From a virus, in IMG/VR virus record IMGVR_UViG_3300009059_000024, positions 1 through 44,107 of that record: a stretch of 44,107 bases of DNA. The stretch is one strand, 5' to 3'. The notes under the pieces were generated by a model. The model saw only the letters and a list, made by a program, of their open reading frames with translations, was not told where the DNA came from and searched no databases. How positions within the stretch are numbered: the first letter of the stretch is position 1; each line of letters opens with the position of its first letter. The position numbers and the translations under genes are program-made. Positions 27,790 through 32,919 of this stretch are shown in pieces.

Positions 27790-27997
27790 GCGTTGCGCCT
27801 GGGCTGCTACCAGGGGTGATGCTTCTTGGATTGCCATAGCAACCCTAGCGGAAGTGGGGATATAACAACCGCAGGTGACGGGCCGCTACTCCTTCTGGAA
27901 CTACACCAGTCAGGTCAGAGTCACTAGCAGAGGCAGTCTGCTGGAAAAAAACGCAGGGGGAAGGGATCAGGCTTACATTGGCTGGTCCCTTCTTTTT
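27790..27997 (+). ncRNA. Candidate structured phage RNA of ~200 nt
   Basis: No start codon with a good ribosome site leads a sensible protein here, but consecutive stems occur: 27798-27802 with 27810-27814 (CCTGG/CCAGG), a compound stem 27821-27855 with inner GGATTGC/GCAACCC, 27895-27898 with 27906-27909 (CTGG/CCAG), and 27926-27931 with 27937-27942 (AGCAGA/TCTGCT). An 11-bp stem at 27960-27992 followed by TTTTT closes the unit. A -10-like box precedes it. Alternatives: an untranslated leader with attenuator for the 84-aa gene, or packaging-site DNA structure. No known RNA family was recognised. Confidence 0.45.
27960..27997 (+). terminator. Strong intrinsic terminator in the junction
   Basis: GAAGGGATCAG pairs with CTGGTCCCTTC (11 bp, one G-U) around an 11-base loop and is followed by TTTTT. 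It ends any rightward transcript from the junction just before the 84-aa gene. Confidence 0.8.
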
Positions 27998-28021
27998 ACC
28001 CACTACTTCAAGATATCTCTA

Positions 28022-28276
28022 ATGACCGACCACCTATTTATGTTCAGAAAAGATATTGGATGGAGTCCTTCTTCTGAGACTTATCTGTATTCGACTGACT
28101 GCAAAGACACAGTTCTTCTGGTTATGAACCAAGAGGAAAAGCACCTCTACACAGGGTTGGCTTTGATGTACGGCAAGTCACCTGAGCTGCTGATCTTCTC
28201 AGAGGACTACGATCCGTATGGGGATGCTGCATTTGGTAGACAGGTCTTCTGCACCTTCAAACCAAGCAACTCTTAA
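28022..28276 (+). CDS. Hypothetical protein, first rightward gene
   Basis: 84 aa from ATG 28022. A longer in-frame start at 27875 would run through the structured RNA and terminator and is less likely. The sequence looks protein-like, with aromatic residues throughout and an acidic FSEDYDPYGD motif near residue 58. No family recognised. It lies upstream of both hairpin promoters, so it is not in the predicted vRNAP transcripts; its promoter is unknown. The ribosome site is weak. Confidence 0.5.
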   Translation: MTDHLFMFRKDIGWSPSSETYLYSTDCKDTVLLVMNQEEKHLYTGLALMYGKSPELLIFSEDYDPYGDAAFGRQVFCTFKPSNS

Positions 28277-28446
28277 ACATAGAACTATCTTTGTATATGG
28301 AGGGGTAGCCCAAAATTTTTCATACGGATTTTGGTGGTAGGCATGTTTCGTGGTACTTCTCACACATTCACACCCACCCCAAATAACAACTACCCCCCCG
28401 GTATCACACTCTCACACCTCACACCCTACCCCACCTTCTAGGTCGG
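28277..28446. other. Gene-free leader with an almost G-free tract
   Basis: 170 bases. A 7-bp hairpin (CCAAAAT/ATTTTGG, 11-base loop) lies near 28311-28335. From 28354 to 28440 the plus strand has only two G (28400-28401) in 87 bases, dominated by C, A and T. This leads directly into the first vRNAP hairpin promoter. The strand bias would leave the plus strand unable to fold, which may favour hairpin extrusion next to it or binding by single-strand-binding protein. Confidence 0.6.
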
Positions 28447-28465
28447 GACGCTCTGCGTCTATTGG
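28447..28465 (+). promoter_or_regulatory. vRNAP hairpin promoter 1
   Basis: GACGC-TCT-GCGTC (28447-28459) forms a 5-bp stem with 3-base loop; the template strand reads AGA in the loop, with G in the central position. Four A/T bases (TATT) follow, then GG at 28464-28465. N4 early promoters have exactly this geometry: stem-loop at -17 to -5, A/T at -4 to -1, and RNA starting GG. The predicted leader is 34 nt to the ATG at 28498. Confidence 0.85.
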
Positions 28466-28497
28466 CACTATCGCCACTACTACTTAGGAGTATCACC

Positions 28498-28824
28498 ATG
28501 GCTACTGCACGTCTTACCTTCGGCTCTATCTTGGCCACTGTAAACACCACTGCAAACACCATCACAGCTACCCTCGACGCAGCCAGCTCTGGCGTAGGCA
28601 TGCTCAATGCCTTCGTCGATAACGCAGCTAAACATCAGAAGGCTCGTATCGCCGTCGATAACGAAGACTTCATCGAGAACCTCATCCGTGACAAATCACG
28701 TGAACGCACTGCTTCCACTCTGGAAGTACAGAAGTTCATCGCTCAGTCACCGGAACATGCTGAAGCTTACAAGTCAGCATACGAAACCTACACCGCAATC
28801 CTACGCCCTGCAAAACAGGGCTAA
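28498..28824 (+). CDS. Early protein of unknown function
   Basis: 108 aa from ATG 28498 (AGGAG 8 bases upstream). The N-terminal ~40 residues are Thr/Ala-rich and repetitive (ATVNTTANTITATLDAASS), the rest charged and helical (AKHQKARIAVDNEDFIENLI). It is the first gene of the transcript from promoter 1, so it is probably made within minutes of infection. Early small proteins of phages often act on host targets, but no specific function can be given. The gene is followed by hairpins at 28805-28821 and 28839-28859. Confidence 0.7.
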   Translation: MATARLTFGSILATVNTTANTITATLDAASSGVGMLNAFVDNAAKHQKARIAVDNEDFIENLIRDKSRERTASTLEVQKFIAQSPEHAEAYKSAYETYTAILRPAKQG

Positions 28825-28859
28825 ATCCCACCTAAACCGTGGCGGCTAGCAACCGCCAC
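28805..28859 (+). other. Two consecutive hairpins after the first early gene
   Basis: GCCCTG/CAGGGC (5-base loop, 28805-28821) and GTGGCGG/CCGCCAC (7-base loop, 28839-28859). No T tract follows. N4 vRNAP stops at hairpin signals, so they may be early terminators or processing sites. Confidence 0.5.
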
Positions 28860-28886
28860 ATCTACAACCCCAGGAGAGTCACAGCG

Positions 28887-28979
28887 ATGGTCAACTATTT
28901 GATCCTTCCAGCAGCTTACTGTGCCTTCGGCACTTGGCTTCTACTCAGCGCGCTGAACGCGCTTAACCTACCAATCTAA
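28887..28979 (+). CDS. 30-residue membrane micropeptide
   Basis: ATG 28887 with CAGGAGAG 10 bases upstream opens a 30-codon frame that is nearly all hydrophobic (single membrane helix with Trp, Tyr and Leu) and ends in LNLPI. It is too short for standard gene callers. Its ribosome site and place between two similar early genes support it. Function unknown. Confidence 0.55.
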   Translation: MVNYLILPAAYCAFGTWLLLSALNALNLPI

Positions 28980-28999
28980 CAACCAAAGAGAGTCTCTTT

Positions 29000-29173
29000 A
29001 TGCTCAAGCCACTCATGTTCATCATGACCGGAATCGTCTACTCGTTAGTCTCATTCCAAACTTGGGAATATCTGTTCGGTGTAAGCATGAAAGGCTTTCA
29101 CCCACTCCTAAGTTTACTGGTCTTAGTTGGTGTAACCATTGTCTGCCTTGTGGCAGTCAAGCAAGAAAACTAG
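29000..29173 (+). CDS. Small two-helix membrane protein
   Basis: 57 aa from ATG 29000 (AAAGAGAG upstream). Hydrophobic helices lie at about residues 3-22 and 36-52, with a short polar loop and a Lys/Gln end. Early location behind promoter 1 suggests an effect on the host membrane (for example exclusion or energy coupling), but this is inference. Its stop codon overlaps the stem of the second vRNAP promoter. Confidence 0.6.
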   Translation: MLKPLMFIMTGIVYSLVSFQTWEYLFGVSMKGFHPLLSLLVLVGVTIVCLVAVKQEN

Positions 29174-29191
29174 GCGCTCCGCGCCTTTTGG
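29172..29191 (+). promoter_or_regulatory. vRNAP hairpin promoter 2
   Basis: GGCGC-TCC-GCGCC (29173-29185), with an extra A-T closing pair, gives a template-strand loop of GGA, the same loop as N4 promoter P2. It is followed by TTTT and GG at 29190-29191, which is the N4 P2 arrangement. The predicted transcript starts at 29190 with a 58-nt leader before the ATG at 29248. Confidence 0.88.
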
Positions 29192-29247
29192 GAATGATCC
29201 CTAGAGCAATCCTGCTCAATCTCTTCACTGCATCAAGGAGTAACATC

Positions 29248-29643
29248 ATGGGCGATATCAGCTTTGAGAAAACCTTCGGCAATCAAGCCAAAGCAGCAAC
29301 CGCTGTTAAAGAGGATCGCCCTAAAGCGAACCTCTGGCTGAACATCGGCTACAGCGTTGAAGTCGATACTGCTGAAGGCGTCGAGCAGCGCTTCGTAAGC
29401 CTGCCGGTCGGCATTCCATTGGACACTATGGAACCTCTGCCGACCAACAGCCGCAATGCAGACTTCGCTGCATTCCAAGCAGCACGCAACAACCTGCATG
29501 AGCAAATCATGGCAGCTGCTCAAGCACTGCAACCAGGTGAGGAGAAAATCCTCAATCTGCAAATCCAACTCCGTCGTGTCAACGAAGAGTCGGTTGCAGT
29601 TGACTCCAGCAAAAACCAGTTCATCAAACCACTGGCGCTGTAA
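29248..29643 (+). CDS. Conserved early phage protein
   Basis: 131 aa from ATG 29248 (AAGGAG 8 bases upstream). A compact N-terminal region (EKTFGNQAKAA, then KANLWLNIGYSVEV near residue 29) and a FVSLPVGIPLDTME stretch (~50-63) have the look of a beta-barrel type fold; a helix and an RRVN segment end it. It resembles conserved hypothetical proteins in other phages, of unknown function. It is the first gene after vRNAP promoter 2 and is followed by a strong terminator, so it forms its own early unit. Confidence 0.7.
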   Translation: MGDISFEKTFGNQAKAATAVKEDRPKANLWLNIGYSVEVDTAEGVEQRFVSLPVGIPLDTMEPLPTNSRNADFAAFQAARNNLHEQIMAAAQALQPGEEKILNLQIQLRRVNEESVAVDSSKNQFIKPLAL

Positions 29644-29650
29644 CCAACAA

Positions 29651-29680
29651 GGGCTATCTCCACTCGGAGGTAGCCCTTTT
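29651..29680 (+). terminator. Intrinsic terminator after the early gene
   Basis: GGGCTATCTCC pairs with GGAGGTAGCCC (11 bp, one wobble) around ACTC, followed by TTTT. It ends the promoter 2 transcript. Confidence 0.85.
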
Positions 29681-29694
29681 AATGCGTCAGAGAT

Positions 29695-29783
29695 AGTTCA
29701 AAGCTCAACTCTGAGTTTCAACTCACCTAAATACTAAGTTGAACTTTTAACAGTCATTTGGCTAAAGCTACCTAAACACTTAG
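29695..29783 (+). promoter_or_regulatory. Repeat-rich control region after the early block
   Basis: An inverted pair AGTTCAA (29695-29701) and TTGAACT (29739-29745) overlaps two direct copies of ACCTAAAYACTWAG (29725-29738 and 29770-29783), 45 bases apart. It lies after the terminator and before the next gene, where a promoter for RNAP II or a regulator site would be expected. No N4 middle-promoter consensus was checked. Confidence 0.5.
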
Positions 29784-29805
29784 AGATAAGTATGAGGAAG
29801 AAACT

Positions 29806-30021
29806 ATGTCACTAAAAGACCCTGTTGATAAACGTATACGTGATCTCATCATTCGCCACGAGAACTGGAAAAACCAATGGAAAGAAGTCAATTACGGCTT
29901 TTCTGTTGAATGGGTAAGTCCTCGTGGGAAGTACATGACGTACTCAGCTTACTGCTCTGAAGTGGAAAAGCATCTTCAGAACACCATCAAGAAAATCAGA
30001 GAAACACTGGACAAGGAATAG
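29806..30021 (+). CDS. Small hypothetical protein
   Basis: 71 aa, charged, rich in Lys, Glu and Trp (KNQWKEVNYGFSVEW in the middle) with a helical C-terminus. The upstream ribosome site is GAGGAAGAAACT. It is the first gene after the repeat-rich region at 29695-29783 and is 6 bases from the next gene, so the two are probably co-transcribed. No family recognised. Confidence 0.6.
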   Translation: MSLKDPVDKRIRDLIIRHENWKNQWKEVNYGFSVEWVSPRGKYMTYSAYCSEVEKHLQNTIKKIRETLDKE

Positions 30022-30027
30022 GCAAAA

Positions 30028-30594
30028 ATGAATGTCATTGCGCTAGCAAAACTACTCAATCAGTACATCAGCCAAGGTGCTGGTGAATACCTCATTGCTG
30101 CCTTTAATCCTCCTGAAGGATTGGGCAGCGAGCTAGTAACAGAAGTGGTAACACGCGATGTATCCAACGTGCTGGAGTTCTACACCGGCACAGTTCCTCA
30201 CAATCCAAACCACATCAAATGGCAAAAGCGGGATGGCTACGAATGTTCCAGCGTCGGAGACAAACGCTTCAGTGCACTCAATGCTCTCATGCCAGATGGT
30301 CGCTCAATTGAGATGTGGTATCAGTGCGACATCAAAGGCTATGACATTGGTGGCACTGATTGGAAGAAGGGCAAAGGCAAACCGCCTTTGTTTGAATTTC
30401 CAAACAATCAGCTATGGCAGCTGTATCTAAATCTGTGGCGACTGTGGGCAATCCAAAATAGCCATCTGATTATCGAACTCATGGAACTGGCAAAAACAAA
30501 AGACAACATCTTGTCTGATTGCTTTGCATCCAGCCCTATCAACCAAGCACGAGCACTCGCCACCATTATCAATGAGTGGCTGGTTGGGAGTTAA
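30028..30594 (+). CDS. Conserved phage protein, function unknown
   Basis: 188 aa. A recognisable conserved pattern seems to be present: DKRFSALNALMPDGRSIE near residue 74 followed by the DIKGYDIGGTDWKKGKGKPP segment near 105, then a Trp-rich helix and a C-terminal SPINQARALATIIN. I recall this pattern from phage proteins of unknown function but cannot name the family. The Gly/Lys-rich loop suggests phosphate or nucleotide binding (inference). Confidence 0.65.
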   Translation: MNVIALAKLLNQYISQGAGEYLIAAFNPPEGLGSELVTEVVTRDVSNVLEFYTGTVPHNPNHIKWQKRDGYECSSVGDKRFSALNALMPDGRSIEMWYQCDIKGYDIGGTDWKKGKGKPPLFEFPNNQLWQLYLNLWRLWAIQNSHLIIELMELAKTKDNILSDCFASSPINQARALATIINEWLVGS

Positions 30595-30596
30595 AA

Positions 30597-30845
30597 ATGA
30601 CAACTCGCAAAATCCATATTGGCAGCACTACTGCCGCAGTACGTGATGTATTCGGTCTCTCAATACAAGAAGCCAAACAATTTGTAATGAGAAGGTCTCT
30701 ACTAAACAAAGTAGACGACGCATCATCTATTGATGATTTAAAGGAAATTCTCTCAAGTTTGATAAAACGTCAAATGGGGGAGGATTCCCACCAAACAGAT
30801 AGGATAGATGATTTCATCAAAACCTATGATCAAAACAAAATGTAA
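30597..30845 (+). CDS. Small charged hypothetical protein
   Basis: 82 aa from ATG 30597, just after the previous stop and preceded by GGGAG; an upstream in-frame start at 30576 is less likely. It is Lys/Arg- and Asp-rich with a helical pattern. No domain recognised. It is tightly packed with neighbours (about 10 bases before the next ATG). Confidence 0.55.
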   Translation: MTTRKIHIGSTTAAVRDVFGLSIQEAKQFVMRRSLLNKVDDASSIDDLKEILSSLIKRQMGEDSHQTDRIDDFIKTYDQNKM

Positions 30846-30855
30846 GGAGAAACAC

Positions 30856-31143
30856 ATGCACCTCTTAGCAACTGTATTTATCCCTCCACATGGCAAACAA
30901 GAAATCATTGAAATAAAAGATGTAGCTGTTGAAGACAAAGAATACTTTGTCAAAAACAACATTGATATTTCAATGGAAGAACTCAGCACTGGCGTGAAAG
31001 TAGTTTACGCCGACTGGGGCAATCGTATGACCGATGGCACACCAAAAGAATCAATGGTGTTCTCCCGTGATAACGAAACTTGCGCAAGCACTCTCAAACG
31101 CTTGCGCTTAGTGGTTGAACTCGAAAAAGAGAACAACCTTTAA
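30856..31143 (+). CDS. Hypothetical protein
   Basis: 95 aa from ATG 30856 (AAGGAG 8 bases upstream). Beta-strand-rich N-terminus (LLATVFIPPHGKQEIIEIK), a Asp/Gly-rich middle (YADWGNRMTDG) and a helical charged C-terminus. No family recognised. It is followed by a hairpin at 31150-31173. Confidence 0.6.
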   Translation: MHLLATVFIPPHGKQEIIEIKDVAVEDKEYFVKNNIDISMEELSTGVKVVYADWGNRMTDGTPKESMVFSRDNETCASTLKRLRLVVELEKENNL

Positions 31144-31149
31144 GGAATC

Positions 31150-31173
31150 GGTTTCCCCCTCGCGGGGAAAACC
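31150..31173 (+). other. Hairpin between early genes
   Basis: TTTCCCC (31152-31158) pairs with GGGGAAA (31164-31170) around CTCGC; two further G-C pairs follow after a bulged A. There is no T tract, so it may act as a phage polymerase terminator or mRNA processing site rather than a host-type terminator. Confidence 0.5.
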
Positions 31174-31192
31174 TCTCGCACCGAGTACCAAC

Positions 31193-31222
31193 TATGTATC
31201 GAAATACAACCACAGATACATA
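31193..31222. promoter_or_regulatory. Operator-like inverted repeat before an HTH gene
   Basis: TATGTATC (31193-31200) and GATACATA (31215-31222) are perfect inverted repeats of 8 bases separated by 14. They lie 42 bases upstream of a putative HTH protein gene (31264), the usual place of a repressor's own operator. The 30-base span (centres 22 bases apart, about two helical turns) suits a dimer. Confidence 0.5.
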
Positions 31223-31263
31223 TGGTGGTTACACCATCTTTGAACCAAAGGAGCTAAGAAGCC

Positions 31264-31560
31264 ATGACAACTTCTCAACAGTTAGTCCAAGCAGCCCTCA
31301 ATCGCCAACTTCCAAAGAAACAAATCGAAGCAAACTCTGTAAGTGGCTTAGTAAAAGCCGCTGTAAAGATCATCAAGAATGAAATCAAAGTGTCGGGCAC
31401 TGACTACTTGATTGAACGTGTGGCGAACTACACAGACACCACCATCACCAAACCAACACTCATGCGTTGGGTAAAGAGCGAAACTCATACGCCGCATCTC
31501 AGCAAGCTCAATGCTGTGCTGATTGCGTGCGGATACCAACTGTCGTTGGTGAAGAAGTAA
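31264..31560 (+). CDS. Putative HTH transcriptional regulator
   Basis: 98 aa, basic (many Lys). Residues ~45-92 have an XRE-like helix-turn-helix pattern (ITKPTLMRWVKSETHTPHLSK then LNAVLIACGYQLSLV). The N-terminal half is a Lys/Ala-rich helical region. Start ATG has AAAGGAG about 11 bases upstream. The palindrome upstream suggests self-regulation. It would regulate early or middle phage transcription; the target is unknown. Confidence 0.55.
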   Translation: MTTSQQLVQAALNRQLPKKQIEANSVSGLVKAAVKIIKNEIKVSGTDYLIERVANYTDTTITKPTLMRWVKSETHTPHLSKLNAVLIACGYQLSLVKK

Positions 31561-31742
31561 TGGGCCTCGGGCCAATAGTGAATGGGAAACAGCAACCCAT
31601 CACTCCCTATAAAGGTTCATGGGCTGACTCCATGAACAAACAAGAACTCTGGGAAGCTGACCCAAACTGCAAACACGAGGTAAAACCAGCTCCAGGCGGT
31701 GGTGTGAAATGCACCAAATGCCGTGGCTGGTTTTGTTACTGA
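31560..31742 (+). CDS. Small zinc-binding candidate
   Basis: 60 aa from ATG 31560, overlapping the regulator's stop (TAATG). The C-terminal third holds CKHEV...GGVKCTKCRGWFCY, i.e. Cys-x-His, then Cys-x2-Cys and a final Cys, suggesting a metal-bound knuckle. Such micro-zinc proteins are common in phage early regions; function unknown. A longer in-frame start at 31467 lies inside the regulator gene and is less likely. Confidence 0.55.
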   Translation: MGLGPIVNGKQQPITPYKGSWADSMNKQELWEADPNCKHEVKPAPGGGVKCTKCRGWFCY

Positions 31743-31743
31743 C

Positions 31744-32013
31744 ATGGCCCATTACCTCGTGTACTGGAGTTCAGGAAAGAGTGAGCCTCGTGCTTCTAAT
31801 TGGTACACCTTGAATGGGGTAATCACTCACGCATCACCTGCTCTTAAAGAATGGCAAGGTGGTAGTCACAAAGCACTCGTGCGTTACTTGCATCGCCATG
31901 GCTATTCAATAATGCACATCAACAATCTGTGCGCTCCAACAAGCATCGCTTACCACAATCAGCTTAAAAGCTGTGTGGACAGTCTTCTTCAACTAATGAA
32001 CGAAAGGAAATAA
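31744..32013 (+). CDS. Hypothetical protein
   Basis: 89 aa from ATG 31744, 1 base after the previous stop; a GTG at 31723 would lengthen it by 7 residues. Tyr, Trp, His and Ser-rich; residues ~40-60 contain a basic patch (KALVRYLHRHGYS). No domain recognised. No clear ribosome site, which fits coupled translation. Confidence 0.5.
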   Translation: MAHYLVYWSSGKSEPRASNWYTLNGVITHASPALKEWQGGSHKALVRYLHRHGYSIMHINNLCAPTSIAYHNQLKSCVDSLLQLMNERK

Positions 32014-32015
32014 CT

Positions 32016-32201
32016 ATGTACTACGGCGTATTAGCAACACTGACTGCTTGGTTGATCATTCTTGTGATCAACATTGTATTGAGCCGCCCAAATGAACACA
32101 TGAACTACCCGAAAGTTTACTTTCACTTAGTTGTGTTCATCATCATAGGTATCGTCTTCGGTTCGTTTTACGAACTCTGGGCAGAGGTGCCTTATGAGTG
32201 A
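32016..32201 (+). CDS. Small two-helix membrane protein
   Basis: 61 aa. Hydrophobic segments at about residues 3-22 and 34-52 flank a polar loop (SRPNEHMNYPK). AAAGGAAAT precedes the ATG. The end overlaps the next start. A third tiny early membrane protein in the window (with those at 28887 and 29000). Confidence 0.6.
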   Translation: MYYGVLATLTAWLIILVINIVLSRPNEHMNYPKVYFHLVVFIIIGIVFGSFYELWAEVPYE

Positions 32202-32358
32202 CCCAACAAAACCCAAGTATCACTTGTTAAAAGGCACCGCAGCAGATGGTGCCAAAATTGCTGTGTGCGGTAAAACCGTACATGAACATTTAATCAGCAA
32301 AGATGCGGTCCTCGTATCTTGCTCCAATTGTCTCAAATGGATGATCAAAAATGGCTAA
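32194..32358 (+). CDS. Small zinc-binding candidate
   Basis: 54 aa from ATG 32194, overlapping the upstream gene by 8 bases. Cys and His are spaced like a metal site: C-G-K-T-V-H-E-H then S-C-S-N-C-L-K-W near the C-terminus. The rest is Lys-rich. Too short for standard length cutoffs. It overlaps the following gene by 8 bases (ATG at 32351). Confidence 0.5.
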   Translation: MSDPTKPKYHLLKGTAADGAKIAVCGKTVHEHLISKDAVLVSCSNCLKWMIKNG

Positions 32359-32734
32359 GCCAATCTTTGTATTCGGTTCAAACGAAGCAGGTATGCACGG
32401 TGCTGGCGCAGCCGCATTTGCATATAAGAACAAGGGTGCACGTTACGGTAAAGGCTACGGTCATCATGGTGATTCGTGGGCTATTCCAACCAAAGACATG
32501 GACATCATGACTTTGCCGCTTGACCGCATTAACGACTACGTGACTGGCTTCCTTGCCTATGCACGTGGTCACCGCAAGCTGACATTCCAGGTCAGCTGCA
32601 TCGGCTGTGGTCTGGCCGGTCTCAAGCATTCTGACATTGCACCGATGTTCAAGAACGCACCTGCCAACTGCCAATTCGATGAGAAATGGCGTCCTTATCT
32701 GGGCGATGCTTTCACCTACTGGGGAACCTTCTAA
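32351..32734 (+). CDS. Macrodomain-like conserved phage protein
   Basis: 127 aa. IFVFGSNEAGMHGAGAAAFA (residues ~5-24), SWAIPTKD (~42), and SCIGCGLAGLKHSDIAPMF (~82-100) match a phage family whose GAGAA loop and IGCGLAG loop resemble macro (ADP-ribose-binding) domains. ADP-ribose or nucleotide handling is therefore possible; this has not been shown for the family to my knowledge. It is in a coupled operon leading into the RNA polymerase genes. Confidence 0.65.
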   Translation: MAKPIFVFGSNEAGMHGAGAAAFAYKNKGARYGKGYGHHGDSWAIPTKDMDIMTLPLDRINDYVTGFLAYARGHRKLTFQVSCIGCGLAGLKHSDIAPMFKNAPANCQFDEKWRPYLGDAFTYWGTF

Positions 32735-32907
32735 TGGCCAGGTCTCCCAGAAGAGACCAAAAGCCAGAAGGCATTCCCTTATTGCAGCGCACGTCTTCCG
32801 GGCGTGTGGTGCTATTGCATGCCTTCTACGAAACACCCTGTTTTTACTGGTTTCGTGCATCGAAATTAGCCAAACAGTCCAAGCACTATCAGCTCACTCG
32901 TCTTTAG
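32734..32907 (+). CDS. Small basic hypothetical protein
   Basis: 57 aa from ATG 32734 (TAATG overlap with the previous stop). The N-terminus is Arg/Lys/Pro-rich (ARSPRRDQKPEG), with a LLHAFYETPCFYWFR core. No domain recognised. It directly precedes the RNA polymerase II first subunit. Confidence 0.5.
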   Translation: MARSPRRDQKPEGIPLLQRTSSGRVVLLHAFYETPCFYWFRASKLAKQSKHYQLTRL

Positions 32908-32919
32908 GAGAAAGCACTC

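Larger units (their letters stand above)
27578..28021. other. Divergent junction, probably containing the genome ends
   Basis: 444 bases without a protein gene. It divides the leftward late genes from the rightward early genes. In N4 the late block ends at one physical end of the linear genome and the early block starts at the other, and the two carry a direct terminal repeat of several hundred bases. A circularised assembly would join them here. The segment also holds an imperfect palindrome (27720-27750) and a structured RNA candidate (27790-27997). Confidence 0.55.

Noticed and set aside
27790-27960. tRNA or tmRNA gene
   Set aside because: No acceptor stem, T-loop motif or CCA-type end is visible, and the stems do not form a cloverleaf.
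28921-28933. Third hairpin with a 5-bp stem and 3-base loop (GTGCC-TTC-GGCAC)
   Set aside because: The template loop is GAA with central A rather than G, and GG occurs only two bases after the stem instead of four, so it does not fit the vRNAP promoter geometry. It lies within the micropeptide frame.
28947-28963. GC-rich hairpin AGCGCG/CGCGCT
   Set aside because: The loop has 5 bases and no A/T then GG follows, so it is not a vRNAP promoter; it may be due to codon use in the micropeptide.
31150-31173. Possible CRISPR-like repeat
   Set aside because: Only a single copy is present with no spacer-repeat periodicity.
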